Source: Anabaena azotica FACHB-119 (GTDB lineage: Bacteria > Cyanobacteriota > Cyanobacteriia > Cyanobacteriales > Nostocaceae). From it: a stretch of 64,000 nt of DNA. Within the stretch, counting starts at the first letter, position 1; every line of letters begins with the position of its first letter. The notes below the pieces were generated by a model. That model was not told the DNA's origin. It ran no database searches and saw only the letters and a list, made by a program, of their open reading frames with translations. The stretch is from contig NZ_JACJSG010000016.1 in NCBI RefSeq assembly GCF_014697625.1, positions 1 to 64,000 of the forward strand, written 5' to 3'. The position numbers and the translations under genes are program-made. Below, one piece after another: positions 26,442 through 37,854 of this stretch.

Positions 26442-29222
26442 ATGAAATCTGTGGATAATCAAGGTAGTGTTTCAACGCCATTGGAGCAAGAAAGTATATT
26501 GCATCGGATGATTGATCGGATTAGGCGATCGCTAGAACTGCAAGACATATTAACAGCTACAGTTTCCGAAATCCGCGCCTTTCTGGCAACAGACCGGGTA
26601 ATGATCTATCGCTTCGATGCGGATGGTAGCGGGGAAGTAGTTGCTGAATCTATTTATGAGCAGCGTCTACCTTCCTTGCTAGGGCTACACTTTCCTGCTG
26701 ATGATATTCCCCAAGAAGCCAGAGAAATGTTTGTCACAGTAAGACAACGTTCGATAGTAGATGTGGCTACTGGACGCATCGGCTTATCCCCCTTTCAGCC
26801 AGCAAATTCTTCACATCCGCAGACTGAGAACATCGCCTATCGTTCAGTAGATTCTTGCCACTTGCAATATTTACAGGCGATGGGCGTGCAGTCTTCCTTG
26901 GTATTGCCAATTTTGTTGTGCGATTTGATTACACCCTCAGCACCGACGCAATTATGGGGGTTGCTAGTTTCTCATCATAGCCAAGCAAGGACAATTTTGA
27001 AACGAGAACTGAAATTAGTGCAGCAGGTAACAGATCAGGTAGCAATGGCGATCGCCCAAAGTAATCTATTGACTGAAACCCGCGCCCAGCAAAGGCGAGA
27101 AGCAATTATTAACAAAATTAATAGTCTGTTACATAAGCAACCAGTCATTCATTTACAGGCAGCATTAGAAGCGGCGATCGCAGCTTTGGGCGGTACTGGT
27201 GGTAGACTCTATATTAATGTTGAACAAACTAAAGAACTATATACTTGCGGCAAACAACCAAGTTTATCCGATGAGTTAGGTTATAGTATTCTGGAAAACC
27301 ATCCAGTGTGGCAAAACTGGATGAGTGAGTATAAACCAGGAGATATATCGGCAATTACTGATATTTACAAAGAAACTCGATTGCGGGTTTTAGCTACTGC
27401 TTTCCAATCTACTCGCCTTCGGGGAATGTTAGTCATCCCCCTACATTATCGCCAAGCCTTGATTGGGGCAATCACCATTTTTCGTCCCGAATTTGATACA
27501 GAAATTTTATGGGCTGGTAGATGTGAACAGAATAAACGCCAACGCCTACCCCAGCTTTCCTTTGACTTGTGGCGTGAAGAAAAAAAAGGGCAAGCACCAC
27601 AATGGAGTGCAGAAGAAATTTCTCTAGCAAAAGTTCTTGCATCTGACTTTGCTATCGCAATTCACCAACAACACACAACCCAAAAATTACAGGCGTTCAA
27701 TAATAATTTAACAGAGCGAGTTCAAGAACAAACTGCTGAACTAGAAAAATCATTTCTCTTAACCACAGTCCTCAAGCAAGTTACGCAGCAAATCCGCAAG
27801 ACTTTAGATTTAAATACTATCCTGCAATCTATTGTTAAGGAAGTGCGTTTTTTACTCAATTCAGATAGAGTAATAATTTACAAAATTACAGATGAAAATG
27901 GCGAAATCGTTGTTGAAGAAGTAAGCGGTAATTGGGATTCAGTGTTAGGGCTGAAATTGCCATTGGCTTGCTTTCCTGATGAGTCTGTTCGTCTTTTCTT
28001 TCAGGGTAGGGTGAGGGCAATTAATAACGTCTCAACCGATACATTAAGTTCTTGCCATCGAGAGTTTTTAGAGAGTTTGCAAGTGCAAGCTAACTTGATA
28101 GTACCAATTAATATGAACAACCATATTTGGGGATTAGTAATTGCCCATCAATGCAGTTCCCCCAGAGATTGGCAAGACGTAGAGATTGATCTATTACAAC
28201 AATTAGCAGATCAGGCAGCGATCGCCATTCAACAAGCACAACTTTATGAACAAAGTTGTGTAGCAGAAGCAGAAGCTAAAGCTAAAGCCCAGCAGTTAGA
28301 ACAAGCTTTGTATCAACTGCAAGAAACCCAGACCAAATTAATCCAAAATGAAAAAATGTCCAGCTTAGGACAATTAGTAGCAGGTATTGCCCACGAAATT
28401 AACAACCCTGTCAACTTCATTCACGGCAATCTTTGCCACGCTAGTGAATATACTCAACAAATACTAGAACTTTTAAAACTTTATCAAGCCCATTATCCCC
28501 AACCCCCCGACGAAATTGACAAAGCCATCGAAGCGATCGATTTAGATTTCTTACTAGAAGATTTGCCGAAAATCATCACCTCCATGCAGGTAGGTGCGGA
28601 TCGCATTCGTTCCATTGTGCTTTCTTTAAGAAATTTCTCCCGTTTAGATGAAGCTGAAAATAAGCCCGTTGACATTCATGAAGGCATTAACAACACTCTA
28701 TTAATTTTGCAACATCGGCTGAAACCATCTGGCAATTATTCAGGAATTAACATAGTTAAAGATTACGGTAATTTACCATTAATAGAATGCTATGCCGGAC
28801 AGATGAATCAAGTATTCATGAATATTATTAGTAATGCCATTGATGCTTTAGAAGAATCAAGTTTTCATGATGAAATGTCAGGTGTAAATAGTAAAATTGG
28901 CAAAGGCAAAATGTCTGCTGTCAAAGAAAACCAGGCAAATAAACATCCGCAAATTCATATTTCTACTAAACTGTCGCTAGATGAATCTCGTCTGCTAATT
29001 CGTATTGCTGACAATGGCCCAGGGATGACGGAAGAGACAAAAAAGCGAATTTTTGACCCATTTTTCACAACTAAATCAGTAGGTAAGGGTACAGGACTAG
29101 GTTTAGCTATTAGTTATCAGATTGTTGTAGAAAAGCATCATGGTGTTCTGGAATGTATATCTGAATTAGGCAAGGGTACAGAGTTTTGGATTGAGATTCC
29201 TGTCACATTAGCAAGCAAATGA
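26442..29222 (+). CDS. Three-GAF hybrid-type sensor histidine kinase (phytochrome/cyanobacteriochrome-like)
   Basis: 926 residues. GAF1 (about 30-205) has the phytochrome-like [12 protein letters not shown] (83-94) and a bilin-type Cys-His at C139-H140 ([11 protein letters not shown]). GAF2 (about 220-410) lacks such a Cys. GAF3 (about 440-600) again has Cys-His at C538-H539 (LSSCHREFL). A coiled coil leads to the HisKA H-box with His651 ([14 protein letters not shown]), then the HATPase N, G1 and G2 boxes ([30 protein letters not shown]). Probably a light or redox sensor with one or two bilins that phosphorylates an unlinked regulator. No PHY domain or receiver is seen. Confidence 0.88.
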   Translation: MKSVDNQGSVSTPLEQESILHRMIDRIRRSLELQDILTATVSEIRAFLATDRVMIYRFDADGSGEVVAESIYEQRLPSLLGLHFPADDIPQEAREMFVTVRQRSIVDVATGRIGLSPFQPANSSHPQTENIAYRSVDSCHLQYLQAMGVQSSLVLPILLCDLITPSAPTQLWGLLVSHHSQARTILKRELKLVQQVTDQVAMAIAQSNLLTETRAQQRREAIINKINSLLHKQPVIHLQAALEAAIAALGGTGGRLYINVEQTKELYTCGKQPSLSDELGYSILENHPVWQNWMSEYKPGDISAITDIYKETRLRVLATAFQSTRLRGMLVIPLHYRQALIGAITIFRPEFDTEILWAGRCEQNKRQRLPQLSFDLWREEKKGQAPQWSAEEISLAKVLASDFAIAIHQQHTTQKLQAFNNNLTERVQEQTAELEKSFLLTTVLKQVTQQIRKTLDLNTILQSIVKEVRFLLNSDRVIIYKITDENGEIVVEEVSGNWDSVLGLKLPLACFPDESVRLFFQGRVRAINNVSTDTLSSCHREFLESLQVQANLIVPINMNNHIWGLVIAHQCSSPRDWQDVEIDLLQQLADQAAIAIQQAQLYEQSCVAEAEAKAKAQQLEQALYQLQETQTKLIQNEKMSSLGQLVAGIAHEINNPVNFIHGNLCHASEYTQQILELLKLYQAHYPQPPDEIDKAIEAIDLDFLLEDLPKIITSMQVGADRIRSIVLSLRNFSRLDEAENKPVDIHEGINNTLLILQHRLKPSGNYSGINIVKDYGNLPLIECYAGQMNQVFMNIISNAIDALEESSFHDEMSGVNSKIGKGKMSAVKENQANKHPQIHISTKLSLDESRLLIRIADNGPGMTEETKKRIFDPFFTTKSVGKGTGLGLAISYQIVVEKHHGVLECISELGKGTEFWIEIPVTLASK

Positions 29223-29227
29223 GTCTT

Positions 29228-29572
29228 AAGAAACACAGGTGATAGGTGACAGGGGACAGGTGATAGGGGACAGGGGACAGGGGACAGGGAACAGGTTCAA
29301 AACTTGCTGACTGTAAAGATTTTGTGATTCATGAATGTCCTCACCTAACGTGAGTTCGACAAGCGTTGTTTTGACCTCTCCCCCAACCCCTCTGTCTTGA
29401 AAAGTTCTGATCGCCGGAAGCCGGCGCTCAGACTTTTCGCTCCTACGAGGAGAGGGGAGTAATACCATTTCTTCATAAAGCTGCACTTAATACCCTAGCT
29501 GATCTAGAATTCGCCCATCATCTGCAAAAGCTAACCCTAACCCCCAGCCTGTTACCTGTTCCCTATCCCCTT
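29228..29572. repeat. Repeat-rich spacer (GGGGACA tandem, diverged element ends)
   Basis: Starts with GGTGACAGGGGACAGG units like family D, then GCCGGAAGCCGGCGC palindrome and ATACCATTTCTTCATAAAGCTGCA, which resembles the end of MITE C. Non-coding; both flanking genes end here. Confidence 0.6.
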
Positions 29573-30673
29573 CTATTCATGGGGTGATATTCTATATCCA
29601 GTTTTGGGATCGAAAACAAACAACTGATTTAAATCAAGTTGTAGAGAAAGGCGATCGCCTGGATGTAGACGCACATTTCCCCCCAATTGTACATTTAAAA
29701 TTACTGTCGAATCGGGTAAACTGACACGAATTAACGTTTCCCTCCCCAAAGGTTCGACAACTTTCACTTCGACTAACAGTCCTGAGTTTTCTGTACTGTT
29801 TGCGTCAGAATTAATTGAGATGTGTTCTGGACGGATACCCAAATCGACACTTTGTCCAGAACGAATTGGTAAATTCTCCCTCACAGATGGGGGAATTTCT
29901 AATAACTGTCCATTGACATCAAAACCATTACCCTTATAAATTGCAGGCAGAATATTCATCGGTGGATTACCTAAAAAAGTTGCCACCATTTGATTAGCAG
30001 GAAGAGCATAAATTGCTTGAGGTTCACCAATTTGTTGAATCCGTCCGCCATTCAATACCACAATTTTATCAGCCAAAGTCATCGCCTCGACTTGATCGTG
30101 AGTAACGTAGATAGTTGTAATGCCTAATTGTTGATGTAACTGCTTTAACTCTGCCCTAGTATCATCGCGTAATTGGGCATCCAAATTTGATAAAGGTTCG
30201 TCTAGTAAAAATACTTGTGGTTTACGAGCGATCGCTCTTCCTAATGCTACCCGTTGTTGCTGACCACCCGACAATTGTTTGGGTTTGCGATCCAACAGAT
30301 GATCCAAAGAAAGCGATCGCGCCACATTCACCACCCGTTCTTGGATAGTCTTGGGGTCAAATTTCCGCATCTTCAACCCAAAAGCGATATTTTCCGCCAC
30401 CGTCATGTGGGGATAAAGAGCGTAATTTTGAAACACCATCGCCACATCTCGCGCTCTGGCGGGGATATTATTCACCAAGCGATCGCCAATATACAGATTA
30501 CCTGATGTCGCAGTTTCTAAACCAGCGATCGTTCGTAAAATTGTAGACTTACCACAACCAGAAGGCCCCACCAAAACCCAAAACTCACCATCAGGAATAT
30601 CAAAGGTGATATCCTCAACGGCGATGACATTGTTAAACCTACGCTTAATATCTTCTAAACGAACTTTTGCCAT
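29573..30673 (-). CDS. ABC transporter ATP-binding subunit, MalK/UgpC type
   Basis: 366 residues. Walker A GPSGCGKST, Q-loop MVFQNYALYPHMTV, signature LSGGQQQRVALGRAIARKP, Walker B VFLLDEPLSNLDA and the H-loop TIYVTHDQVEAMT are all present. The C-terminal 120 residues are the OB-type regulatory domain (LGIRPEHISI) of sugar, glycerol-3-phosphate and related importers. No permease or binding-protein gene is adjacent, so it may energise an importer encoded elsewhere. Confidence 0.93.
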   Translation of the reverse strand: MAKVRLEDIKRRFNNVIAVEDITFDIPDGEFWVLVGPSGCGKSTILRTIAGLETATSGNLYIGDRLVNNIPARARDVAMVFQNYALYPHMTVAENIAFGLKMRKFDPKTIQERVVNVARSLSLDHLLDRKPKQLSGGQQQRVALGRAIARKPQVFLLDEPLSNLDAQLRDDTRAELKQLHQQLGITTIYVTHDQVEAMTLADKIVVLNGGRIQQIGEPQAIYALPANQMVATFLGNPPMNILPAIYKGNGFDVNGQLLEIPPSVRENLPIRSGQSVDLGIRPEHISINSDANSTENSGLLVEVKVVEPLGRETLIRVSLPDSTVILNVQLGGNVRLHPGDRLSLQLDLNQLFVFDPKTGYRISPHE

Positions 30674-30777
30674 AGTAATTGGTAATTGGTAATTGGTAAT
30701 TGGTAATTGGTCAACAGTCCAAAGCTATTCTTCCCTATCTCCCCCATTTCCCCAGTCCCCAATCCCCAATCCCATCA
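30674..30777. repeat. STRR (ATTGGTA heptamers, CCCCAAT units)
   Basis: Five AATTGGT units then CCCCAATCCC units between the ABC gene and gun4. Confidence 0.85.
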
Positions 30778-31491
30778 CTTAGACCAAGCAGGATGAGCAA
30801 ATAATGAAGCAATCACCCGCACGCCTCGCAGTTGATTAGACAGGGGTAAATGACCTTTAGGCGCGGTTAAATCCCAGGTGAAGCCGTTGGGGTAGCGAGT
30901 CCAGTTATTCCCGCTTTTCCAGCCAATTTTCGGCCAGAGATTATCCCAATTTTTCCCTAAACTCAACCAGATATCACGTTGTACTGAGAAGCCAAATTTA
31001 CCTTCAGAATGGACAACCCAAAGTTGATTAATGGTTTGTAGGTCATCAATGGGAAAACTTTCTACCTCAGTAAAATACAGCCATTTTCTTTTTACAGCCA
31101 TTGGCCCGGCGAGTTCACACATTTTTTCAATCGTCAGGCGATCGGCTGCTTGGAAGTCTTGCTTGGCTAGTAATTGTTGCAAAGGATGGTAATTAATCCC
31201 GCAACTGGATTTTAGAGTTACAATGCCTTCAGGAAAATGATTTTGTAAAAAGTCCTTGGCTTGTGGTGCATCAGAGTTGTAAAGGACTTGGTAGGCTTTC
31301 CCATCAATCCAAGTCGCTGGGTTGTCACGACGTTTCAGTAAAAATTCCTGTAAAACATCCAATCCTTCATTGCCCAAATCAGCTAACTGTGGGATTATCT
31401 GTTGTTGGACTTGAATAGACCCAGCGATTAACCGTTGCCGGAGGGAGTCGATGTCATTAGCAGTGCCTGATACAATCATTGGGTCTGTCAT
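30775..31491 (-). CDS. gun4: GUN4 tetrapyrrole-binding regulator of Mg-chelatase
   Basis: 238 residues. The C-terminal GUN4 core is clear: MCELAG, KWLYFTEVESFPIDDLQTINQLW, GKFGFSVQRDIW, KIGWKSGNNWTRYP and LSNQLRGVRVIASL. An N-terminal helical domain of about 80 residues matches the cyanobacterial form. GUN4 binds protoporphyrin IX and Mg-protoporphyrin and stimulates Mg-chelatase, steering heme/chlorophyll branching at the membrane. Single gene, divergent from icd. Confidence 0.95.
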   Translation of the reverse strand: MTDPMIVSGTANDIDSLRQRLIAGSIQVQQQIIPQLADLGNEGLDVLQEFLLKRRDNPATWIDGKAYQVLYNSDAPQAKDFLQNHFPEGIVTLKSSCGINYHPLQQLLAKQDFQAADRLTIEKMCELAGPMAVKRKWLYFTEVESFPIDDLQTINQLWVVHSEGKFGFSVQRDIWLSLGKNWDNLWPKIGWKSGNNWTRYPNGFTWDLTAPKGHLPLSNQLRGVRVIASLFAHPAWSK

Positions 31492-31679
31492 GCCATTACT
31501 CGTAATTAGCGGGAGCGTGAAAAAGCGGTCAGCTATCAGCTATCGACCTTCTTGATGGCGAAGCACTGATAGCGAGAAGTAGTTTACTATTTTTGATCGT
31601 ACAAAATTGCGGCAGTTTCACGGAAATCCCATATCTAAATCCTCAAATGCTGTAAAAGAGGAATAGGGGGAATCTGCGC

Positions 31680-31885
31680 CTCAATGAATGAGGGAGTGGG
31701 AAGTAGGGAGAGATGTGGTTCGACTGCGCTCACCAACCGGGAGATGAGGGAGATGAGGGAGATGTAGCTTCAGCTTTTTGCAGGGTGGAAGACAAAATGG
31801 ACAGGGTAAATAAAAATTCTTCCCCATCTCCCCCCACTCCCTCATCTCCCCAATCCCCAATCCCCAGTCCCCAATCCCCAATACT
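31680..31885. repeat. STRR spacer upstream of icd
   Basis: GGGAGATGA units, CTCCCC and CCCCAATC heptamers. No gene. Confidence 0.75.
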
Positions 31886-31909
31886 GTATCTTTGTGGAGT
31901 GTGTGAAAT

Positions 31910-33331
31910 ATGTATGACAAGATTACCCCCCCTAAAACCGGAGAAAAAATCACCTTTAAGAATGGTGAGCCGATTGTGCCTGATAATCCCATTATCCCCT
32001 TTATTCGGGGCGATGGAACAGGGATTGATATTTGGCCAGCTACGCAAAAAGTCTTAGATGCGGCGGTAGCAAAGGCTTATCAAGGTAAGCGTCAAATTAG
32101 CTGGTTTAAAATTTACGCTGGTGATGAGGCTTGTGATTTATACGGGACTTATCAGTATTTACCAGAGGACACGTTAACAGCTATTCGAGAATATGGTGTG
32201 GCAATTAAAGGGCCTTTGACTACTCCTGTGGGTGGTGGGATTCGGTCTTTGAATGTAGCCCTAAGACAAATTTTTGACCTATACGCCTGTGTACGTCCTT
32301 GCCGTTATTATGCAGGTACGCCCTCACCCCACAAAAACCCCGAAAAGCTGGATGTAATTGTCTATCGGGAAAATACTGAGGATATATATTTGGGGATTGA
32401 GTGGAAACAAGGTAGTGAAATCGGCGATCGCCTCATTTCCATCCTCAACAAAGAACTCATCCCCGCCACCCCAGAACATGGGAAAAAGCAAATCCCCCTC
32501 GATGCGGGTATAGGTATCAAACCCATCAGTAAAACCGGTTCCCAGCGTCTTGTCCGTCGGGCGATTAAACACGCCTTAACATTACCCAAGCACAAGCAGC
32601 AGGTAACTCTGGTGCATAAGGGTAACATCATGAAGTACACAGAAGGCGCTTTCCGTGATTGGGGTTACGAACTCGCCACAACTGAGTTCCGTCAAGAGAC
32701 TGTCACCGAACGGGAATCTTGGATTCTCAGCAACAAGGAGAAGAACCCGAATATATCCTTGGAAGAAAACGCCCGGCAAATTGACCCTGGTTTTGATGCC
32801 CTTACCCAAGAGAAAAAAGCGCAAATTGTCAAGGAAGTAGAAACAGTTCTTAACTCAATTTGGGACACCCACGGTAACGGCAAGTGGAAAGATAAAGTTT
32901 TAGTCAATGACCGAATTGCTGACAGTATCTTTCAACAAATCCAAACCAGACCAGATGAGTACTCGATTCTGGCGACAATGAACTTGAACGGGGATTATTT
33001 ATCTGATGCGGCTGCGGCTATTGTCGGCGGCTTGGGAATGGGGCCAGGGGCAAATATTGGTGATTCCAGCGCCGTGTTTGAAGCTACCCACGGTACAGCA
33101 CCCAAACACGCAGGTTTAGACAAAATTAACCCTGGTTCAGTGATTTTATCTGGTGTAATGATGCTGGAATATTTAGGTTGGCAAGAAGCAGCAGACTTAA
33201 TTAAGAAAGGTTTAGGAGATGCGATCGCCAATGGTCAAGTCACCTACGATTTAGCCAGATTACTCGAACCACCAGTAGAACCACTAAAATGTTCTGAATT
33301 TGCCGACGCAATTATCAAACATTTCGGTTAA
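31910..33331 (+). CDS. icd: NADP-dependent isocitrate dehydrogenase
   Basis: 473 residues, typical of the cyanobacterial/E. coli-type enzyme. Substrate motifs: [15 protein letters not shown], the [13 protein letters not shown] loop (phosphorylatable Ser region in E. coli), [14 protein letters not shown], and [17 protein letters not shown]. Metal/cofactor region [16 protein letters not shown] and [14 protein letters not shown]. It makes 2-oxoglutarate, the carbon skeleton for ammonium assimilation and the signal of nitrogen status in cyanobacteria, relevant to the small-RNA array farther on. Confidence 0.96.
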   Translation: MYDKITPPKTGEKITFKNGEPIVPDNPIIPFIRGDGTGIDIWPATQKVLDAAVAKAYQGKRQISWFKIYAGDEACDLYGTYQYLPEDTLTAIREYGVAIKGPLTTPVGGGIRSLNVALRQIFDLYACVRPCRYYAGTPSPHKNPEKLDVIVYRENTEDIYLGIEWKQGSEIGDRLISILNKELIPATPEHGKKQIPLDAGIGIKPISKTGSQRLVRRAIKHALTLPKHKQQVTLVHKGNIMKYTEGAFRDWGYELATTEFRQETVTERESWILSNKEKNPNISLEENARQIDPGFDALTQEKKAQIVKEVETVLNSIWDTHGNGKWKDKVLVNDRIADSIFQQIQTRPDEYSILATMNLNGDYLSDAAAAIVGGLGMGPGANIGDSSAVFEATHGTAPKHAGLDKINPGSVILSGVMMLEYLGWQEAADLIKKGLGDAIANGQVTYDLARLLEPPVEPLKCSEFADAIIKHFG

Positions 33332-33346
33332 TTTCAGTTAATTAAT

Positions 33347-33366
33347 GGGGCGGTTTTTCTCCGCCC
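33347..33366. terminator. Hairpin after icd
   Basis: GGGGCGG (33347-33353) with CCGCCC (33361-33366), T-rich loop, 16 bp after the icd stop. No T run follows, so efficiency is uncertain. Confidence 0.5.
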
Positions 33367-33452
33367 TATCTCTGTTAGTTGTTGCCAGTTATTTCAGTGA
33401 AAGGTTAAACTAATAAAATTGGTTCATAATCCATGTGTATCTTTACATAAGA

Positions 33453-33980
33453 ATGCAAGATAAAATTCTTAAAAAATTGGGAATTGCAATACTTTTAATT
33501 GGTGCATATACTGCTCCAAGCTATGCAGGTGGCTCAAGTTGGGAGGTTTTAGTGGAGCGTGTAGAGACGCACTCTCAAACTAGCGCCACCCTTTATCTAA
33601 GGCAAATAGATAATAAAACTGAATGGTATCCAAAATGTCCAAAACTTACCATCTTTGCTGACTATAAACCAGGAAATATATTTTCGCGGCAGATTCCTGT
33701 AAATCAAGCAGAACACGTGAAAGCTTTACAATACCTTAAACAAGCTAGTTTTAATAGACAAACAATTCGATTTGGTGAAATAGGAGATGGGTTAGTTAGC
33801 CCACAAACTTCAGAAGGTTGGTTATCTGAATTGCTTAATTTATTGAGTTTTTGGCAGAGTAATCGTATCAAGACAAATGACTTAGCCAAACAACAAAATT
33901 GCACTTTTAAGACAAGAGGATTAAAGATTTTCTCTGAATATAATGCTAGGTTAGGAGTCTATTCCTTTTATCATTATTAA
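33453..33980 (+). CDS. Hypothetical exported protein
   Basis: 175 residues from ATG 33453; a GTG six codons earlier is less likely. A signal peptide (KKLGIAILLIGAYTAPSYA then GG) indicates export. The rest, about 150 residues, has two Cys in separate places (CPKLTIF, QQNCTFK) that could form a disulfide. No family recognised. Confidence 0.65.
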   Translation: MQDKILKKLGIAILLIGAYTAPSYAGGSSWEVLVERVETHSQTSATLYLRQIDNKTEWYPKCPKLTIFADYKPGNIFSRQIPVNQAEHVKALQYLKQASFNRQTIRFGEIGDGLVSPQTSEGWLSELLNLLSFWQSNRIKTNDLAKQQNCTFKTRGLKIFSEYNARLGVYSFYHY

Positions 33981-34068
33981 TTTTAGGTTTAATAGAGGCG
34001 AATTGTTCCTGTCCACTGGCATAGTTTAAATCATCATCTAATTCCTCTAATAAAGATAATTAATCATT

Positions 34069-34617
34069 ATGGTAATCGCACCCATCAAAGAAAATATATC
34101 AACAGATTACTCCTTAGAAAATTGGCTACAAAGTCCCCCTGAAGGTACAGAATGGGTAAATGGGGAGTTGTTGGAGAAAGATGGAGTGACTCTTAAGCAT
34201 AGTCGTGTACAAGCAAAACTAGCTACTTACTGGAGAAATTACAAAGAAGCTAGTGGACAAGGTGGCGAAGTTTATACAGAAGCACCTTGCCGCACTAATC
34301 AACAAGGTCGTCGTCCTGATGTTGCTTATCTTACCCCAGAATTGATGCAGCAATTTGGTGAACCTGCTGTTTTACCCCAAAGTTTCCCTCTCATAGCTGA
34401 GATTATTTCTCCTACAGATTTAGCTGAAGATATAATTGCTAAATCACAAGAGTATTTGCAATCAGGAAGTGAGGAAGTTTGGTTAGTTTTTCCTGAAAAT
34501 CGCTGGATTATAGTTGTTAATAAAAATCAACGACTTATATTTATTAGTGGTGAAATAGTAAAAACTCAAGCTGTACTTCCAGGTTTTAATGTTGCAGTAG
34601 ATGAATTAATAGGTTAG
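34069..34617 (+). CDS. Uma2-family PD-(D/E)XK nuclease-like protein
   Basis: 182 residues of the Uma2 (DUF820) family, which is expanded in Nostoc. Visible: LENWLQSPPEGTEWVNGELL, CRTNQQGRRPDVAYLTPE (Asp of the PD motif), and PLIAEIISPTDLAEDIIAKSQEYL (Glu and Lys), followed by the VWLVFPENRWI strand. The fold is nuclease-like, but the role in most members is untested. Its stop is two bases from the convergent neighbour's stop. Confidence 0.88.
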   Translation: MVIAPIKENISTDYSLENWLQSPPEGTEWVNGELLEKDGVTLKHSRVQAKLATYWRNYKEASGQGGEVYTEAPCRTNQQGRRPDVAYLTPELMQQFGEPAVLPQSFPLIAEIISPTDLAEDIIAKSQEYLQSGSEEVWLVFPENRWIIVVNKNQRLIFISGEIVKTQAVLPGFNVAVDELIG

Positions 34618-34620
34618 TAG

Positions 34621-35235
34621 TTACTTTATTAGTGCAGCGAGTAATATTCTGACGACAATTTCCAATTCTTCAGTTACACGATAAAGATTAATTGCTTGTT
34701 CAATACTTTGTTTTTCTCTATATAAAATGCCAAATTGCCAAATATTACCTGTAGTAACTGCTCCTAATATTTCAGCTTGAGTCGCATCAGTCCATTTATC
34801 CAGAGCTATCATTTCAGTAGCTAATTGTGTAAATCCTCTATTGATATCTGCTTGCTTGGCTTCAAGGACAATTAAATTTGTAGATGTTCGCAGATAATAA
34901 TCTAAATTACCTTGAAGCTTATTATCAACTTTAATATTATATTCTATTCGTAATCTAGCACGGGAATAATGAATTAATTCAGTGACAATAGGCGCAATTA
35001 AAATTTCTCTACGGGTAGCTTCATTTTCTAAATCTACAAAAGGTAATACTTCTTCAATCCGTTGTTTTAAGTCGGCAATTCTATCTAATTTACCTGAATA
35101 TTCAGGTAAATTCAGAAATTTACGTTCCAATGAATAACCAAATTCAGCTACTAAATCATCAACTGGAAATCCTAATTCAAAATAATTGCTAAAAGTATAA
35201 GAGCGATTTGGCTCTAACAATGGTGGACGGCTCAT
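34621..35235 (-). CDS. Restriction-endonuclease-fold hypothetical protein
   Basis: 204 residues. The strand and helix around DYYLRTSTNLIVLEAKQADINRG look like a PD-(D/E)XK core with the E-x-K motif, and TQLATEMIALDKW continues the helix. Possibly a nuclease or a domain recruited for structural use. No methylase is adjacent. Next to a Uma2 gene of similar fold, but the two share no clear sequence. Confidence 0.6.
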   Translation of the reverse strand: MSRPPLLEPNRSYTFSNYFELGFPVDDLVAEFGYSLERKFLNLPEYSGKLDRIADLKQRIEEVLPFVDLENEATRREILIAPIVTELIHYSRARLRIEYNIKVDNKLQGNLDYYLRTSTNLIVLEAKQADINRGFTQLATEMIALDKWTDATQAEILGAVTTGNIWQFGILYREKQSIEQAINLYRVTEELEIVVRILLAALIK

Positions 35236-35311
35236 TGCGTTCCTCTAATTAAATATCATTAGTTATGAGTCAACAGTTCATAACTATGTACTATTGACTG
35301 TGGACTATGGA

Positions 35312-36409
35312 CTATTGACTATTATGAAAACAACAAGCGATCGCCAATTCAGCATGATGTACTAAAATATCTTTATCTAATGCTTGTACATCATATTGGG
35401 GAGTGACAGCCAGTAATTTTTCCACTCTCTCTTTCGCAGCTTCTACCACCGACTCTGCCAAGCTACCATGATTTAATGACTCAACCAAATCTTCCGCAAT
35501 TTTATATGTACGTTCAATTGATGATGAGTGAATATTTCGGGAGACAATAAATAAATCACAGCCTGCATAAAAAGCCCTAGCTACTGTACCAGCCTGCATA
35601 AACATATCTGAGACAGCTTTCATATCTAAATCATCAGACACAACCACCCCATTAAAACCCAGTTCTTCCCGCAGGATGGTTTTGAGGATAGGACGAGAAA
35701 GGGTAGCGGGTAAATCAGGGTCGATTTTAGGAAATAATATATGGGCTGTCATGATTAAGGGGATGTTTTCCTCAATCAAAGTTTTGAAAGGTATCAGTTC
35801 TCGATTTTGTAAATCTTCTGGAGTGAGATTGAGAATTGGTAATTCAATATGAGAGTCTTTGCTAGTATCACCATGTCCAGGGAAATGTTTAGCGCATCCC
35901 AAAATTCCCGCTTCTGTTAGTCCCAAATAATAATCACGCGCAGCTTGCGCCGCAGTCTCAGGGGTATCACCAAAAGCGCGAGAACCAATAATAGGATTTT
36001 GGGGGTTAGAATAAATATCAGCTACAGGGGCCCATGATAAGTTGATGCCCAACGATTTTAATTCAGTTGCTGTGGCTTTGGCTACTTCACGAGATTGCGA
36101 TCGCAACAATAACGCATGGGGAAATCTCGTAATTGGTAAAGGTGTACGGACAACACGCCCTCCCTCATGGTCTAAAGTAAAGAACATGGAATCACGTTCC
36201 GCATATTCTTGTATTTGGCTGTGTAATTGTCTAAAACTTTCCAGCCAAACCTCATAAGGTACACCATCTAAAAAGTTTTTCGCAAAAAATATTACTCCTA
36301 TTGGTTTTAATTCACTGAGAGCGCGTTTATCCTCATCACTCAGGGTAGTACCAGAAATACCCATAATCAAGTGATGTCCAAAGCGTTCTAGCTTCTGCAA
36401 TGCTGGCAT
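35312..36409 (-). CDS. nagZ: Beta-N-acetylglucosaminidase, GH3 (NagZ type)
   Basis: 365 residues of glycoside hydrolase family 3. The NagZ hallmark KHFPGHGDTSKDSH (catalytic Asp-His dyad loop) and nucleophile Asp in GVVVSDDLDMKAVSDMF are present, as are DHEGGRVVRT and SWAPVADI. It lacks a signal peptide, so it acts in the cytoplasm, removing GlcNAc from peptidoglycan turnover products. C-terminal about 60 residues are extra to the minimal NagZ. Confidence 0.9.
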   Translation of the reverse strand: MPALQKLERFGHHLIMGISGTTLSDEDKRALSELKPIGVIFFAKNFLDGVPYEVWLESFRQLHSQIQEYAERDSMFFTLDHEGGRVVRTPLPITRFPHALLLRSQSREVAKATATELKSLGINLSWAPVADIYSNPQNPIIGSRAFGDTPETAAQAARDYYLGLTEAGILGCAKHFPGHGDTSKDSHIELPILNLTPEDLQNRELIPFKTLIEENIPLIMTAHILFPKIDPDLPATLSRPILKTILREELGFNGVVVSDDLDMKAVSDMFMQAGTVARAFYAGCDLFIVSRNIHSSSIERTYKIAEDLVESLNHGSLAESVVEAAKERVEKLLAVTPQYDVQALDKDILVHHAELAIACCFHNSQ

Positions 36410-36469
36410 AGTGCTTAACCTATAGTTGTGATGAAGACTGCAATTAAGCTTGGCTGTTGACAGTTAACA

Positions 36470-36579
36470 GTGAACAGTTATCAGTTAACAGTTAACAGTT
36501 AACAGTTAACAGTTAAATAAGTTGGTGAAACACCACATCAATTGGTGTAAGGCTTATTTTGGCGCTTCTTTATCCCCTA
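36470..36579. repeat. STRR (AACAGTT) and GGTGAAACACCAC dispersed block
   Basis: AACAGTT units run to 36515. The 36533-36579 block (GTTGGTGAAACACCACATCA then ATTTTGGCGCTTC) is also inside the CPBP gene at 20838-20892. Rest of 36580-36900: no gene seen. Confidence 0.75.
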
Positions 36580-36900
36580 ATATAAGCCCTTGTTGACTGA
36601 TAACTGATTTAAAAGCTCATAACTTCACAGCATAAACAATATCAGACCTTATCCTACACCCTCAATAGCGGTATTTACCTTACTCAAACAAGAAACGCCG
36701 TCAGCACTTCATCGAGAAAAGCAGACTCATTAATAAAGAACTTGTAAATTTACTAGATTTTAGGTAGTGACATTTACTGAGTTGATTTATTATCAACTAT
36801 ATTCCAGTGCATGAATATACTTATCCGTCTCGAAATGTTCACTTAAGTAAAGTGTTCCTCACAAAAAGAGACTGATGTTTTGACATCCCAAAAATTAATT

Positions 36901-37854
36901 ATGTACATAGATTTGCTCAATAACTACTGTGAAAAAATTTTCGCTATTATCTATGATACTTGTTATGAATATTACAAAGGGCTAACCAAAAACCCCAAAT
37001 GGCTATTAATGCGGAAAATAGCTCGGTTTAAAATTGGCAGGATTTTCATCACGAATTTAACCAAAACTTCAACCAAAACCTACTTAACATCAATCAATCT
37101 CGAAAAGTCATGTCTAGTAGATGTAGATGTAGATGAAGTTGTCAAAAATCTCCAGAGTGATGGCTTGCATTTAGGAATTAATTTACCTCCACACATTGTA
37201 AAGGAAATTGTTCAGTTTGCTAAGTCAACTGCTTGTTATGGTAATCGTAGACCAGAATTGGGTTTTTATTACGACCAGAAACAAGCAGCACAAAGAAAAT
37301 CAGCACAGCAATTTACCATAGCTGATTATTTTAATACAGAAATTCACTGTTATGCAATTAAGAAATTGCAGAATGATCCAAAATTATTGGCAATAGCAGC
37401 TAAATACTTAAATACTTACCCAGCCCATCAAGGAAACCGGATGTGGTGGAGTTTTCCAGTCAATTCATCCTATACAGAACAAATCAAAGCTGCTCAATGT
37501 TTCCATTACGATTTAGATGATTATAAATTTATAAAATTTTTCTTCTATTTAACTGATGTAGATAACCAAAGCGGGCCTCATGTTTGTATGCGGGGAAGCC
37601 ATAAACGAAAAAAATCTGCTTATATTTGGCTACGTAAAAGAGAAACGGACAAAGATATTATTAATTACTATGGTCAAGAATCATTAATAGAAATTTATGG
37701 TAAAGCCGGCTTTGGATTTGCTGAAGATCCCTTGTGTTTTCATAAAGGTATCCCTCCCACTCACAAAGACCGCCTCATACTGCAAATAGAATTTGCCACC
37801 ACCGACTATCAAATGCAACATGATATCAGACCAACGTCTCAATTGAAATTGGTC

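Noticed and set aside
29226..29486. 86-codon minus-strand ORF
   Set aside because: Made of translated repeats (LFPVPCPLSPIT).
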